64,000 bases of DNA from an uncultured bacterium (GCA_949294085.1 CASFFX010000003.1:228325-292324), one strand, 5' to 3'. Positions 52,831-62,447 are shown, counted from the stretch's first letter. The notes: a model not told the origin generated them from the letters alone. Program-made: numbers and translations.

Positions 52831-54144
52831 ATGACATCAGAAGTAGCAACCGTTAAAACCGAAAAGCAGCCCACCGGTTTGTATATTCTGTTTTTGACCG
52901 AAATGTGGGAACGCTTCAGCTACTACGCCATGCGCGGTATTCTCGTGCTGTATTTGATTAAAGTCATGCAGTTTTCGGAATCTCACGCCAGTAAAGTGTA
53001 CGGCGCAGTAACCAGTCTAATTTACCTCAGCCCCTTATTGGGCGGCTATATTGCCGACCGCTTTTGGGGCCAAAGACGCGCCATCATCGTGGGCGGTATT
53101 TTGATTGCCTTGGGGCAATTTGCCATCGCCTCCAACCCGACGCTGTCCTTCCTGTACGCAGGTCTTTTCTTCCTGGTCCTGGGCAACGGGCTGTTCAAAC
53201 CGAACATTTCCACCATTGTGGGCGAATTGTATGAAACCAACGACCCCCGCCGCGACGCCGGTTTTACCATTTTCTATATGGGTATCAACCTGGGCGCGTT
53301 TATCTGCAACTTTGTTGCGGGTACGCTGGCGGAAAAAGTGGGCTTTGGCTGGGGCTTTGCCGCGGCCGGCTTTGGTATGATCATTGGGCTGACCGTTTTC
53401 ATCTGGGGGAAAGACAAACACCTCCAGGGGCAAGGCAAAAAACCCAAAAAACTGACCAAAGAAGAAAAATTGGAACACCCCAACAAACCGCTGACCCTGG
53501 AAGAAAAACAGCGCATCGTCGTCATCTTCATCATGGCGTTTTTCAGCATTTTCTTCTGGTCCGCGTTTGAACAGGCCGGCGCTTCCTTGACCATTTTCGC
53601 CGAAAAATTCACCGACCGCTTCATCTTCGGTTGGGAAATGCCTACTTCCTGGTTCCAGAGCGTTAACCCGATGTTCATCATCTTGTTTGCGCCCTTGCTC
53701 TCCAAACTGTGGCTGAAGCTGGCCAAAAAAGGGTTGGAACCTTCCACCCCGGCCAAATTCGTATGGGCTTTTATGTCGCTGGCGTTTGGGTTCTTGATCT
53801 TGGTCGCCGCTTCTTATGTATTGCAAACGACGGGTGCGAAGGTGGGTATCTTCTGGCTGGTGTTTGCGTACATGTTCCACACCATGGGCGAGCTGTGCTT
53901 GTCCCCTGTGGGCTTGTCGCTGGTAACCAAATTGGCACCGCTTAAATTTGCGTCTCTGTTGATGGGAACCTGGTTCCTCGCCAACGCGTTGGCGAACTTT
54001 ACCGCCGGTTTCTACTCCGGTTACTTTGGACACATCAGCAACATCCAGTTCTTCACCTGGTTGGTCGTAATGCCGGTGTGCGGTGGGCTCATCCTGCTGT
54101 CCATCAAGAAGTTCGTCATCAAATGGATGAACGGTATCCAATAA
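52831..54144 (+). CDS. POT/PTR2 family proton-coupled peptide transporter
   Basis: The 437-residue transporter carries the POT hallmark ExxER (TEMWERFSYYAMRG), GGYIADRFWGQRRAI, and NGLFKPNISTIVGELY. About 12-14 hydrophobic helices and a Lys-rich cytoplasmic loop (GKKPKKLTKEEKLEH) follow. It should import di- and tripeptides with protons. It is transcribed alone with its own terminator and fits the peptide-using lifestyle suggested by the binding protein and peptidase at 23-26 kb. Confidence 0.95.
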   Translation: MTSEVATVKTEKQPTGLYILFLTEMWERFSYYAMRGILVLYLIKVMQFSESHASKVYGAVTSLIYLSPLLGGYIADRFWGQRRAIIVGGILIALGQFAIASNPTLSFLYAGLFFLVLGNGLFKPNISTIVGELYETNDPRRDAGFTIFYMGINLGAFICNFVAGTLAEKVGFGWGFAAAGFGMIIGLTVFIWGKDKHLQGQGKKPKKLTKEEKLEHPNKPLTLEEKQRIVVIFIMAFFSIFFWSAFEQAGASLTIFAEKFTDRFIFGWEMPTSWFQSVNPMFIILFAPLLSKLWLKLAKKGLEPSTPAKFVWAFMSLAFGFLILVAASYVLQTTGAKVGIFWLVFAYMFHTMGELCLSPVGLSLVTKLAPLKFASLLMGTWFLANALANFTAGFYSGYFGHISNIQFFTWLVVMPVCGGLILLSIKKFVIKWMNGIQ

Positions 54145-54160
54145 GCCGTTTTCTTACCGC

Positions 54161-54191
54161 AAAAAACCCCGCCTTTTGGGCGGGGTTTTTT
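54161..54191 (+). terminator. Terminator of the peptide transporter
   Basis: AAAAAACCCCGCC and GGCGGGGTTTTTT pair around a five-base loop. The convergent pilin gene ends nearby, so it may work in both directions. Confidence 0.93.
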
Positions 54192-54203
54192 CATGCTCAA
54201 AAG

Positions 54204-54740
54204 CTACAATTTCCAAACCGTGTGGCCGCCTACTTGCGAGCCAAAAGCCACTCCTCCCATGGATTTGCACAGGCCTTCATCGTCCCCACAAAAAAGCGCA
54301 TTAGGATACGCGGAGTTCGTTAAACACCGAATCAAAGCGGGCCCCTGTTTAAGTACAATGTAAATACAAGCGCCGGCAGACGTGCTGGAAGAAATATAGC
54401 CGGATCCGTCCAACAAATCCACGGTCGTTCCGTCGGAAAGTTTTACAAATCCGCTGTCCGAAGCGCCGCCAGCCAAACTAAGACCCGCCGGATACTGTAC
54501 GTCCAAATCCTCAATTTGCGGGGTATAGCGGTTGTTGGAAAGCCAATAGACCTCTTCTGCATCGGCCAAAGCTTTCGCCAGGGGAGCCAGCTTCATCAAG
54601 CGGGCTTTTTTAACGGCTCTTTCATACTGTGGCAACGCAACTGAAGCCAAAATGCCAATAATCAAAACGACTACTAACAACTCTATCAACGTAAACCCGG
54701 CTCTTTTCCTGGCCGGAAAGGAAAAAAGAATTTTTTTCAT
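54204..54740 (-). CDS. Type IV pilin-like protein 2
   Basis: The 178-residue protein has a class III prepilin leader with cleavage at AG/FTLIE. Its N-terminal helix is almost identical to that of pilin 1 (LIELLVVVLIIGILASVALPQ), followed by a different beta-rich C-terminal domain with three Cys. Like pilin 1 it stands alone, with no assembly genes. An extended -10 box (TGCTACACT) ends six bases before the ATG, and no Shine-Dalgarno site is seen. Confidence 0.87.
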   Translation of the reverse strand: MKKILFSFPARKRAGFTLIELLVVVLIIGILASVALPQYERAVKKARLMKLAPLAKALADAEEVYWLSNNRYTPQIEDLDVQYPAGLSLAGGASDSGFVKLSDGTTVDLLDGSGYISSSTSAGACIYIVLKQGPALIRCLTNSAYPNALFCGDDEGLCKSMGGVAFGSQVGGHTVWKL

Positions 54741-54746
54741 AAATAA

Positions 54747-54755
54747 AGTGTAGCA
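54747..54755 (-). promoter_or_regulatory. Extended -10 box next to the pilin 2 start
   Basis: TGCTACACT on the minus strand ends six bases before the ATG, suggesting a leaderless transcript. Confidence 0.6.
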
Positions 54756-54828
54756 GTTTTAGAATCGGACTGCTCTGTTTGTGGGTTCGGCATTGGACCC
54801 GACAAAAGGATTTCCCTACAAAAAAACG

Positions 54829-54858
54829 GGACCCAAAGGGTCCCGTTTCTCCTAAAAT
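54829..54858 (-). terminator. Terminator of gatC-gatA-nudix
   Basis: AAACGGGACCC and GGGTCCCGTTT pair around AAA, and a T-run follows on the minus strand. Confidence 0.92.
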
Positions 54859-54865
54859 TTGCCGT

Positions 54866-55312
54866 TTAGGGCATTTCGGTTTCCGGTTCTTCGGCTGGCT
54901 CTATGTGAAGCGACGCCAGCAGCATGTCCACCAAGCGAATATCGCTGGGATATTGCACCAGTTCGCGCGCTTTAAGCAAAGACACCCACCGAATCGCCAA
55001 AATTTCCGAAGCGTCGTGCTTGCCGATACGGCCCAATTTCTTCATCAAATACCATTGGACCATTTTTTTGACGTAATTCCCCTGGAACGTAAACGCGTAT
55101 TTCACCCGAATCATCGGCCGGACGATTACCGCTTTGTAGCCGGTTTCTTCCAGCACTTCGCGCAGGGCGGCCTGCCGGGGCGTTTCGCCCGGTTCAATAT
55201 GGCCTTTGGGAAAAGTCCAAATCTTTTTCCCCTTCATATTTTTGACTTGTACAAGCAATACCTTCCGCCCGTCCAAAATCACGCCGCCGCACGAAAATTC
55301 GGAAACGATCAT
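54866..55312 (-). CDS. Nudix hydrolase
   Basis: The 148-residue protein has a full Nudix box (GHIEPGETPRQAALREVLEE) within a typical fold. It hydrolyses a nucleoside diphosphate linked to another group. The substrate is unknown. Its ATG overlaps the gatA stop by four bases, an unusual pairing with tRNA amidation. Confidence 0.93.
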   Translation of the reverse strand: MIVSEFSCGGVILDGRKVLLVQVKNMKGKKIWTFPKGHIEPGETPRQAALREVLEETGYKAVIVRPMIRVKYAFTFQGNYVKKMVQWYLMKKLGRIGKHDASEILAIRWVSLLKARELVQYPSDIRLVDMLLASLHIEPAEEPETEMP

Positions 55313-56724
55313 AACCCCTTCTCTAAGTTGTACGCCGCGTTGAGGATTTTTTCCTCTTTCAAAATGGGGCCATAAAACTGCACGCCAATCGGCAGGCCTT
55401 TTCCGTCCTTGCCAAAGGGCACGCTCACGCCCGCCAATCCGCCGATGTTCCCCTGGCAGGTGTACAAATCCGCCAAATAGAGCGCCAACGGGTCCTCGTC
55501 GTGCTGTCCCAGTTTGAAAGCCGTCGTGGGCGAAGTGGGCGTCAGCAATACGTCCACCTGCTCAAAAGCTTTTTTGAAATCCTCGCGGATCAGCTCGCGC
55601 ACTTTCATTGCTTTCAAGAAGCACTCCTCGTACCGTTCCGACGTCAGCGCATACGTACCGATAATCAGGCGTTTTTTTACTTCCAGCCCAAACGGCGCAC
55701 GGGATCCTTCGTAATACGTGTTCAAATCTTTGGCTTGGTTGTCGGCGTATCCGTAGCGGATGCCGTCGTACCGGCCCAAGTTGGAGCTGGCTTCCGCGCT
55801 GGTAATGATGTAATAGCACGGCGCGGCGTATTTGGCGTACGGTACGTCCACATCCACCAATTGGGCGCCCATGTCTTTCAACCGGGCCGCCGCCTGGTTT
55901 AACTTGTCCTTGATGTCTTGGCGCAAACCGTCCAAAAAGCCTTTGGGCAAGCCCACTTTTACGCCTTTTAATCCGTCCGTAAACAAATGCTCGTACTGCG
56001 GAACGGGAGAATCCAACGAAGTGGAGTCATGCACGTCTTTCCCGGCCAGCACTTCCAACACGCGGGCCGAATCAGCCACCGTGGCGGTTAAAATGCCCAC
56101 CTGGTCCGCGCTGGAAGCGAAAGCGATTACGCCATAGCGCGAAATGCGGCCATAGCCGGGCTTAATGCCCACAATACCGCAAAATCCAGCCGGCTGACGC
56201 ACCGACCCGCCGGTATCCGTTCCCAAAGCCACCGGCACCATCCCGGCCGCCACCGCGGCGGCGCTTCCGCCGGAAGATCCACCCGGGACGCACTCCAAAT
56301 TCACGGGGTTTTTCACCGGGCCATACACGGAAGTTTGGTTGGTGCTGCCCATGGCAAATTCGTCCATATTGGTCCGCCCGATGATGACGGCGTCCGCCGC
56401 CAGCAGGCGTTCCACCACCGTAGAGGTGTAGGAAGCCACGTAATTTTCCAGCATTTTGGAACAGCAGGTTGCCTTGTGGCCTTTATAGAGAATATTGTCT
56501 TTAATGGCCACCGGCACCCCGGCCAACACGCCCAATTTTTCACCGCGGGCGCGTTTGGCGTCCACTTCTTTGGCGCGGGCCAGCGCATCAGCTTCAAACA
56601 CTTCCACAAACGCATTGATGGAGGGGTTCAGCTCCGCAATTTTTGCCAGCGACTGCCGGGTAATCTGTTCGGCGGTTTTTTCGCCGGAGGAAACGGCTTT
56701 TACAATTTCTAAAACGGTCATCAT
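55309..56724 (-). CDS. gatA: Aspartyl/glutamyl-tRNA amidotransferase subunit A
   Basis: GatA releases ammonia from glutamine for tRNA amidation. The 471-residue amidase has the Ser-cis-Ser-Lys set: Lys in VPVAIKDNI, Gly/Ser-rich PGGSSGGSAAAVAAGM and TDTGGSVRQPAG. It directly follows gatC by one base. GatB is encoded elsewhere. Confidence 0.96.
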   Translation of the reverse strand: MMTVLEIVKAVSSGEKTAEQITRQSLAKIAELNPSINAFVEVFEADALARAKEVDAKRARGEKLGVLAGVPVAIKDNILYKGHKATCCSKMLENYVASYTSTVVERLLAADAVIIGRTNMDEFAMGSTNQTSVYGPVKNPVNLECVPGGSSGGSAAAVAAGMVPVALGTDTGGSVRQPAGFCGIVGIKPGYGRISRYGVIAFASSADQVGILTATVADSARVLEVLAGKDVHDSTSLDSPVPQYEHLFTDGLKGVKVGLPKGFLDGLRQDIKDKLNQAAARLKDMGAQLVDVDVPYAKYAAPCYYIITSAEASSNLGRYDGIRYGYADNQAKDLNTYYEGSRAPFGLEVKKRLIIGTYALTSERYEECFLKAMKVRELIREDFKKAFEQVDVLLTPTSPTTAFKLGQHDEDPLALYLADLYTCQGNIGGLAGVSVPFGKDGKGLPIGVQFYGPILKEEKILNAAYNLEKGL

Positions 56725-56725
56725 A

Positions 56726-57007
56726 TTACAATACCTTCTTCACTTTTGCGCAGTGATCTTGTTCTTCGTCAAACGCACTGCGCAGCTGGGCCGCCAGGGC
56801 CGGGTCGGACGTGGGCACGTCCGCACGTAAATGTGCACAATGGTTTACGTTGGTCAGTTTTACGTTATCGGTATTTACGGCAGCCAGTTCTCTTACCCAT
56901 TTGAAAAGGGCTTCCAGCTGCTCTTGATAAATGGCTACTTCCCGCTCGCTGACTTTCATCTTGGCCAGCTTAGCGGCGAGCTCCACGTCTTTCTTTGTTA
57001 TTTCCAT
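56726..57007 (-). CDS. gatC: Aspartyl/glutamyl-tRNA amidotransferase subunit C
   Basis: GatC stabilises the GatA-GatB complex. The 93-residue protein has the usual helical start (ITKKDVELAAKLAKM) and a C-terminal LRADVP segment. The ATG is preceded by GGGAG at a fair distance. It heads the gatC-gatA-nudix unit. Confidence 0.93.
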   Translation of the reverse strand: MEITKKDVELAAKLAKMKVSEREVAIYQEQLEALFKWVRELAAVNTDNVKLTNVNHCAHLRADVPTSDPALAAQLRSAFDEEQDHCAKVKKVL

Positions 57008-57123
57008 AGATAAAATGCTCCCTTTGAAAGTATATTTTATATAATAATGGGGCCCTTTGGCTAGGAGTAAGCACCCCGGCGTATGCCCGGGGCAATCCGG
57101 CCAAACGGCGGGGGTTAATACGT

Positions 57124-57483
57124 ATGACTGAACAAAATGCTTCGCAGCAGTGCCCGCTTCAACCACACGAACGGGACGATTATAAATGCGACCGCCAAGG
57201 CGGCTGCATAAACAGCCGTTTTACGCTGGCCATTATTGCGGTGATTTTATCCTGCTTTACGGGGTTCTTCACGATTCCGATTGCGTTGGCTTCGCTGATT
57301 TTGTCCCTGCGTGCGCAGGACTTAATGCACGGGGACCGGGCCGAAGAAGCCCGCCGCCTGGCTTGGTGGGCCGGCTTTTGCGGCTGGCTGACCGTGATTA
57401 TCGCGCTGATACCGATTTTTCTGATTTTGTTTTTCGGCGGCACGATTCTCGCCTTTTTGACGGCTATCCTGGCCGCCGCGTAA
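57124..57483 (+). CDS. CD225/dispanin-like small membrane protein
   Basis: The 119-residue protein has a Cys/His-containing N-terminus and two hydrophobic helices. Between them lies the dispanin-like turn ASLILSLRAQDLMHGDRAEEARRLAWWAGFC (key residues: L-x-A-Q, G-D and A-R-R before the second helix). Bacterial dispanins are membrane proteins of unknown role, while animal relatives restrict membrane fusion. The match is by pattern only. A GGGGG precedes the ATG but the ribosome site is weak. A strong terminator follows. Confidence 0.7.
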   Translation: MTEQNASQQCPLQPHERDDYKCDRQGGCINSRFTLAIIAVILSCFTGFFTIPIALASLILSLRAQDLMHGDRAEEARRLAWWAGFCGWLTVIIALIPIFLILFFGGTILAFLTAILAAA

Positions 57484-57496
57484 ACGGTTTGCCATC

Positions 57497-57527
57497 AAAA
57501 AGCCCCGCCATACGGCGGGGCTTTTTT
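57497..57527 (+). terminator. Bidirectional terminator between the dispanin-like gene and uvrD
   Basis: AAAAAGCCCCGCC and GGCGGGGCTTTTTT pair around a four-base loop and serve both convergent genes. Confidence 0.93.
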
Positions 57528-57539
57528 GCGGTCATTTGA

Positions 57540-60011
57540 TTACAAAAGTTCCAACGGGGCGAATTTGAGCATGAACGTGCGCCGCACGCCGTTGCCAAAC
57601 AGAACGGTAATTTTGGCACTGTCGCCCGAGCCGGCCACGGACACAATTTTCCCTTGGCCGAACACGCCGTGCTTCACCAGCCCCCCCACCACGGGTTCCC
57701 CCGCTTTTTGGGCGGGTGCCGCCTGGTCTTGCGCGGAAGGCTGTGCGGGCGCGGCGGATGGCTTGGGGAAAGCCGGCTTGGCATACAACGATCCCAACCC
57801 CGACGAACCGCCATAGGAGCTGGACGTATAATCCAAATCGTCGTCTTCCTGAATTTCGTAGCCGTCCTCGTCATAGCGTTTTTGAAAGCGGCTCTTGGAC
57901 GCGTACCCTTCAAAAGGTTGGTAGCGGTTGGCGCCAAAATTGTTTTTCCCGCGTGTGTAGCCGCCGCCATAGTGCCCGCCGGAATAAGAACCGCCCGCCC
58001 CGGCGCCGTACAAGCCGTATTTGGAGCGGTAATCGGTATAGCGCGGAAGCGCTTGGGACTGCTGCACCTCGCTCTCGTCCAGCAGGCCGCTTTCAAACAA
58101 AAAGCGGGAAGGCAGGTTTTCCTGCAGCTGCCCAAATTTGCGGCGGGTGCGGGCATAGGTTAAAAAGAGTTTTTCGCGGGCGCGGGTCATCGCTACGTAG
58201 CAAAGGCGGCGTTCTTCTTCCAAGTCGTCCTCGTTATCGCGCCCGATGGGGAACAGGTTTTCCTCCAGCCCCGTTACAAACACGTTGTTAAATTCCAACC
58301 CTTTGGCCAGGTGCACCGTCATCAGCGTAACGGCGCCGCCTTCGCCCGCCTGGGAATCGTCCTCCCCGGACAAAAGCGAAATCTCCTGCAGGAAATCCGC
58401 CACCGACGGTTCTTTTTCCCCCTTTTGGCAGCGGTCCTCGTATTCTTTTACGGCGTTAATCAGCGCGTCCAAGTTTTGCAGGCGGCTTTCGGCTTCGGGG
58501 TCTTTTTCCATTTCGGCTTTTACGGCGTCCATATAGCCGGATTCCGTCAAAATTTTATTAAAAATATCGGCCGGATCCGTCAGCAGCATATCGCCGCGCC
58601 ACTTTTCAAACAGCTGCACCAGCTTAAGCGCCGCTTTGCACGCCGCCGAGCTGAGCCCCGGCACATAGGCGGCGTTTTTCAAGGCGTCATACAACGACAG
58701 ATGATTATTCTGCGCATATTCCATCAGCCGGTCCTGCGCCACTTTGCCCAGGCCGCGCGTGGGCGTGTTGATGATGCGCAGCAGGCTGACGTTGTCGGCC
58801 GGATTGACCAAAATGCGCGCATAGCACATAATGTCTTTAATTTCTTTGCGGTCGTAGAACCGCACCGTACCTACCAGCCGATACGGAATTTGATAACGGC
58901 GGAAATAATCTTCAAAGCTGCGGCTCTGGGCGTTGGTGCGGTAAAAAACGGCAATTTCGCGCAAGCTGGCGCCTTCGTCCACCAGCGCTTTGATGTTTTG
59001 GCTCACCCAGCGGGCTTCGTCCCCTTCACTCATCAGTTCGCGCACTTCTATCGGGTCGCCCTGGGATTTATCGGTAAACAAATTCTTTTCTTTGCGTTTT
59101 TTGTTTTTGGTAATCAGCCGGTTGGACGCTTCCAAAATGGCTTTGGTGGAGCGGTAATTTTGCTCCAGCGTAATGGTTTTGACGTCTCGGAAGTCTTTTT
59201 CAAATTCCAAAATGTTGCGGATATTGGCCCCACGCCAGGAATAGATGCTCTGGTCCGGGTCGCCCACGACGCACAGCTTGCGGTGTTTGGCGGCCAGCAT
59301 TTTGGTAATTAAGTATTGGGTGTGGTTGGTGTCCTGGTATTCGTCCACCAAAATATACTGGAAAAAATCCTGGTAGTAGTTGCGGATGTCCTCGTGATCG
59401 CGCAGCAGGACAACGGTTTTTACCAACAAATCGCCAAAATCCAGCGCGCCCGCTTCCTTGAGTTTCTGCTCATACCGGCGGTACACTTCGGCCGCGCGGA
59501 TTTTGAAATCCAACCCGCTGGCGGTGGCGCTTTGAATCATGGTTTCGGGCGACACCATATCGTCCTTGGCGCGGGAAATCAGACTGACGATTTGATTGAT
59601 TTCTTTTTTGGGGTCTTTAATGCCCATTTGCTCCAAAATCAAACTAACCAATTTTTTCTGGTCGGAATCATCGTAAATGGCAAAATCGCGCGACAAACCC
59701 AGCGCCTGCGCATTTTGCCGCAGCAGCCGCACCCCAAACGAGTGAAACGTATGAATCCACACCCGGTTCCCCGCGCCGGGGACTAAAGCTTCCACCCGTT
59801 CACGCATTTCCTGGGCGGCTTTGTTGGTAAACGTAACCGCCAAAATACGGGCCGGATGATAGCCGTCCGCAATCAGCTTGGCGATTTTGGTTGTGAGGGT
59901 TTTGGTTTTGCCGGTGCCGGCGCCGGCCACAATCAGGCAGGGGCCGTCCTCGTAATTGACGGCTTCCAGCTGTTGGGGGTTTAATGATTTTAGAGCTTCT
60001 TGCAAATCCAT
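57540..60011 (-). CDS. pcrA: UvrD/PcrA-type DNA helicase
   Basis: The 823-residue SF1A helicase has Walker A AGAGTGKT (motif I), QLEAVN (Q motif) and VDEYQDTN (motif II), with the 3' motifs QNYRSTKAIL and VHLAKGLEF. A Gly/Ser/Pro-rich C-terminal linker (about 670-780) precedes a small Tudor-like end (GQGKIVSVAGSGDSAKITV), as in PcrA. It takes part in DNA repair and unwinding. The AGGAAG site precedes the ATG. UvrD and PcrA cannot be told apart by name here. Confidence 0.95.
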   Translation of the reverse strand: MDLQEALKSLNPQQLEAVNYEDGPCLIVAGAGTGKTKTLTTKIAKLIADGYHPARILAVTFTNKAAQEMRERVEALVPGAGNRVWIHTFHSFGVRLLRQNAQALGLSRDFAIYDDSDQKKLVSLILEQMGIKDPKKEINQIVSLISRAKDDMVSPETMIQSATASGLDFKIRAAEVYRRYEQKLKEAGALDFGDLLVKTVVLLRDHEDIRNYYQDFFQYILVDEYQDTNHTQYLITKMLAAKHRKLCVVGDPDQSIYSWRGANIRNILEFEKDFRDVKTITLEQNYRSTKAILEASNRLITKNKKRKEKNLFTDKSQGDPIEVRELMSEGDEARWVSQNIKALVDEGASLREIAVFYRTNAQSRSFEDYFRRYQIPYRLVGTVRFYDRKEIKDIMCYARILVNPADNVSLLRIINTPTRGLGKVAQDRLMEYAQNNHLSLYDALKNAAYVPGLSSAACKAALKLVQLFEKWRGDMLLTDPADIFNKILTESGYMDAVKAEMEKDPEAESRLQNLDALINAVKEYEDRCQKGEKEPSVADFLQEISLLSGEDDSQAGEGGAVTLMTVHLAKGLEFNNVFVTGLEENLFPIGRDNEDDLEEERRLCYVAMTRAREKLFLTYARTRRKFGQLQENLPSRFLFESGLLDESEVQQSQALPRYTDYRSKYGLYGAGAGGSYSGGHYGGGYTRGKNNFGANRYQPFEGYASKSRFQKRYDEDGYEIQEDDDLDYTSSSYGGSSGLGSLYAKPAFPKPSAAPAQPSAQDQAAPAQKAGEPVVGGLVKHGVFGQGKIVSVAGSGDSAKITVLFGNGVRRTFMLKFAPLELL

Positions 60012-60073
60012 AACACTTCCTAAAACAAGGTTTCCCCCGCACTATGCCGCACGGGGAGAAACGGAACCCATAC

Positions 60074-61294
60074 TTATTTCCGTTTCATTTGCACAAACGT
60101 TTCTATGTGTTCGCTGTGCGGGAAGAAATCAAAGGCTTCCACCTGAAGAATATCGTAATGCGGGGTTAAAATTTTTAAGTCGGCCGCCAGCGTAACGGGA
60201 TTGCAGGAAATGTAAAGCACATTTTCCACGCCGGATTCGGCCACCGCCTTGGCGGCCTTGGGGTGCATCCCGCCGCGGGGCGGGTCCAAAATAATCAGCG
60301 CGTCTTTGCGTTCCAAAGGCTGTTGCTTGACGAAATCCTCCACCTTGGAACAGAAAAACTGCACATTGTCCACGCCGTTTATTTTGGCGTTTTCTATCCC
60401 GTTATACACCGCGGGGGCCACGCTTTCTACGCAAATGCTTTTTTGGCACAAATCCGCGCACGAAAGCGAAAAACTGCCGGCCCCGCCGTACAGGTCGTAA
60501 ATCCGTTTGGGAGCCAACTTTTTGACGACGGAGCGCACCCGGGAATACATCTTTTGGGCGGTCAGCGTATTGGTCTGAAAAAACGACTGCGGCGAAAGCT
60601 TAAACGTTACTTCCCGCTCCGGCTGGCCGTTTGCGCCGGTTAAAATGATTTTTTCAAAAATATGGTCCTTCCCTTTTAAGACCCGCAGCGATTCGGGCGC
60701 CGCGGTATCGGCCAGGCCCGTATTTACGGCAGCCATAATGTTGGCCTGCGGCAGTACGCTTTCCACAGCCTGCACAAATGTTTTTTCGTTAAAATCGTCC
60801 GTTACAAACAGCACTACAATCTGCTCGCCGGTGTTTTTGCCTTCGCGCACCATCAGGTGTCGCAGCACGCCGGTATGTTTGCGCTGGTCGTAATATTCCA
60901 AATTTTCGGCACGGGCCCACGCGCGGATGGCCGCCAACAGCGGCATCAGCCACGGGCTGAAAAGTACGCATTCGGTAATGTCCACCGCCCGGTCCCAGCG
61001 GCCTTTTAGCTTAAAGCCCAAGGCGCTTTCAAATTCCAGCGGGCGGGTTTTGTTGGCGGGATCTTTTTTATCGTAATCATCGCGCCATTTTACCTGATGG
61101 CAGAACCCCAGTTCCACTTTGTTGCGGAAATTCTTCGGCTCGTCCGTTGCCGTAACAGGGATTTCCCCCATCCAAAAATCTTGCAGGGTTTGCTGCAGTT
61201 TGGCGCGCTTGCGGGATACCTGCTCTTCGTAGGGCAGGTTGAGCAGCGCACAGCCGCCGCATTGGCCGAAATGTTTGCAAAGGGAATTAGGCAT
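60074..61294 (-). CDS. RNA m5U methyltransferase (RumA/RlmD family)
   Basis: The 406-residue enzyme starts with an N-terminal [4Fe-4S] cysteine cluster (CKHFGQCGGC). It continues to the SAM-binding DLYGGAGSFSL and the catalytic Cys in LYISCNPVTLA. It should methylate a uridine in rRNA or tRNA. Specificity is not deducible. Its ATG lies eight bases inside the end of ychF, so the two are coupled. A start seven codons earlier is possible but would lengthen the overlap. Confidence 0.92.
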   Translation of the reverse strand: MPNSLCKHFGQCGGCALLNLPYEEQVSRKRAKLQQTLQDFWMGEIPVTATDEPKNFRNKVELGFCHQVKWRDDYDKKDPANKTRPLEFESALGFKLKGRWDRAVDITECVLFSPWLMPLLAAIRAWARAENLEYYDQRKHTGVLRHLMVREGKNTGEQIVVLFVTDDFNEKTFVQAVESVLPQANIMAAVNTGLADTAAPESLRVLKGKDHIFEKIILTGANGQPEREVTFKLSPQSFFQTNTLTAQKMYSRVRSVVKKLAPKRIYDLYGGAGSFSLSCADLCQKSICVESVAPAVYNGIENAKINGVDNVQFFCSKVEDFVKQQPLERKDALIILDPPRGGMHPKAAKAVAESGVENVLYISCNPVTLAADLKILTPHYDILQVEAFDFFPHSEHIETFVQMKRK

Positions 61295-62360
61295 TGATCT
61301 TAAACAGGCAAACATCGCCGTCCTTTACAATATAGTCTTTCCCTTCGGAACGAATTAATCCGTGCTCGCGCAGAGCTTTTTCACTGCCATATTTGGCCAA
61401 ATCGTCAAAGGTATATACATCGGCGCGGATAAAACCTTTTTCAAAATCGCTGTGAATTTTGCCCGCCGCCTGCGGCGCCGTGCAGCCCACCGGGATCAGC
61501 CAGCTGCGCACTTCCACTTCTTCGCCGGCGGTAAAATAGGTGCACAAATTCAAGAGTTTCATTCCCTCTCGCACGATTTTTTCAAGCCCCGTATAATCGT
61601 TGCCGGTTTCCGCCAGGAAGGCTTTTTTCTCTTCTTCCGAAAACTCGGCGATGTCGGCTTCAAACTTGACGCACAGCTCCACAAAGCCGGCGCCATTTTC
61701 TCGGGCATATTTGGCCACTTTTTCGGCATTTTCCGCATTGCGTTTTTCGGAATTGTTGCCCACATACAATACCGGTTTGGCGGTTAAAAACTGGTAATCT
61801 TTCAATTCTTCCGGTTCTAACCCCAGCGAGCTGACCGGTTTGCCGTTTTCCAGCGCGGCCTTGATTTCCTTCATCCGCTCCCACGCGGCCACGGCGTCTT
61901 TTTTGCCGCTTTTGGCGTTGGAGCCCAGCCGATCGCACACTTTAGTGGCGGTTTCCAGGTCGGCAAGCATCAGTTCGGTATTGATAATTTCAATATCACG
62001 CAGCGGATCTACGGAATTCATCACGTGAGTTACGTTTTCGTCTTCAAACAAACGTACCACGTGGATGATCGCGTCCACCTCGCGGATATTGGCTAAAAAT
62101 TTATTGCCCAATCCTTCGCCTTGGCTCGCCCCTTTGACGATACCGGCGATATCCACAAATTTAATAAACGCGGCTGTTTTCTTGGGCGGTTTGAACATTT
62201 CAAACAGCTTGTCCAGCCGTTTGTCCGGAATAGGCACAATACCCACATTGGGCTCAATGGTGCAGAACGGATAATTGCTGGCTTCCGCGCCCGCGCAGGT
62301 AAGCGCGTTAAAAAGGGTGGATTTGCCCACATTGGGCAGACCGACGATACCGATTTCCAT
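61287..62360 (-). CDS. ychF: YchF family ATPase/GTPase
   Basis: The 357-residue protein has the P-loop GLPNVGKST. The switch segment [20 protein letters not shown] (split: GLGNKF) and the usual C-terminal TGS domain follow. YchF is an Obg-related ATPase linked to translation and stress. GGAGCA precedes the ATG. It is coupled to the RNA methyltransferase gene downstream. Confidence 0.96.
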   Translation of the reverse strand: MEIGIVGLPNVGKSTLFNALTCAGAEASNYPFCTIEPNVGIVPIPDKRLDKLFEMFKPPKKTAAFIKFVDIAGIVKGASQGEGLGNKFLANIREVDAIIHVVRLFEDENVTHVMNSVDPLRDIEIINTELMLADLETATKVCDRLGSNAKSGKKDAVAAWERMKEIKAALENGKPVSSLGLEPEELKDYQFLTAKPVLYVGNNSEKRNAENAEKVAKYARENGAGFVELCVKFEADIAEFSEEEKKAFLAETGNDYTGLEKIVREGMKLLNLCTYFTAGEEVEVRSWLIPVGCTAPQAAGKIHSDFEKGFIRADVYTFDDLAKYGSEKALREHGLIRSEGKDYIVKDGDVCLFKINA

Positions 62361-62447
62361 AGAAAAATTGCTCCTTAAACTGGTAATAAAACGGAATAAT
62401 TAGTTATATTTTACCATTTTACGCCCGTACGGGCCACGCGGACCGAC

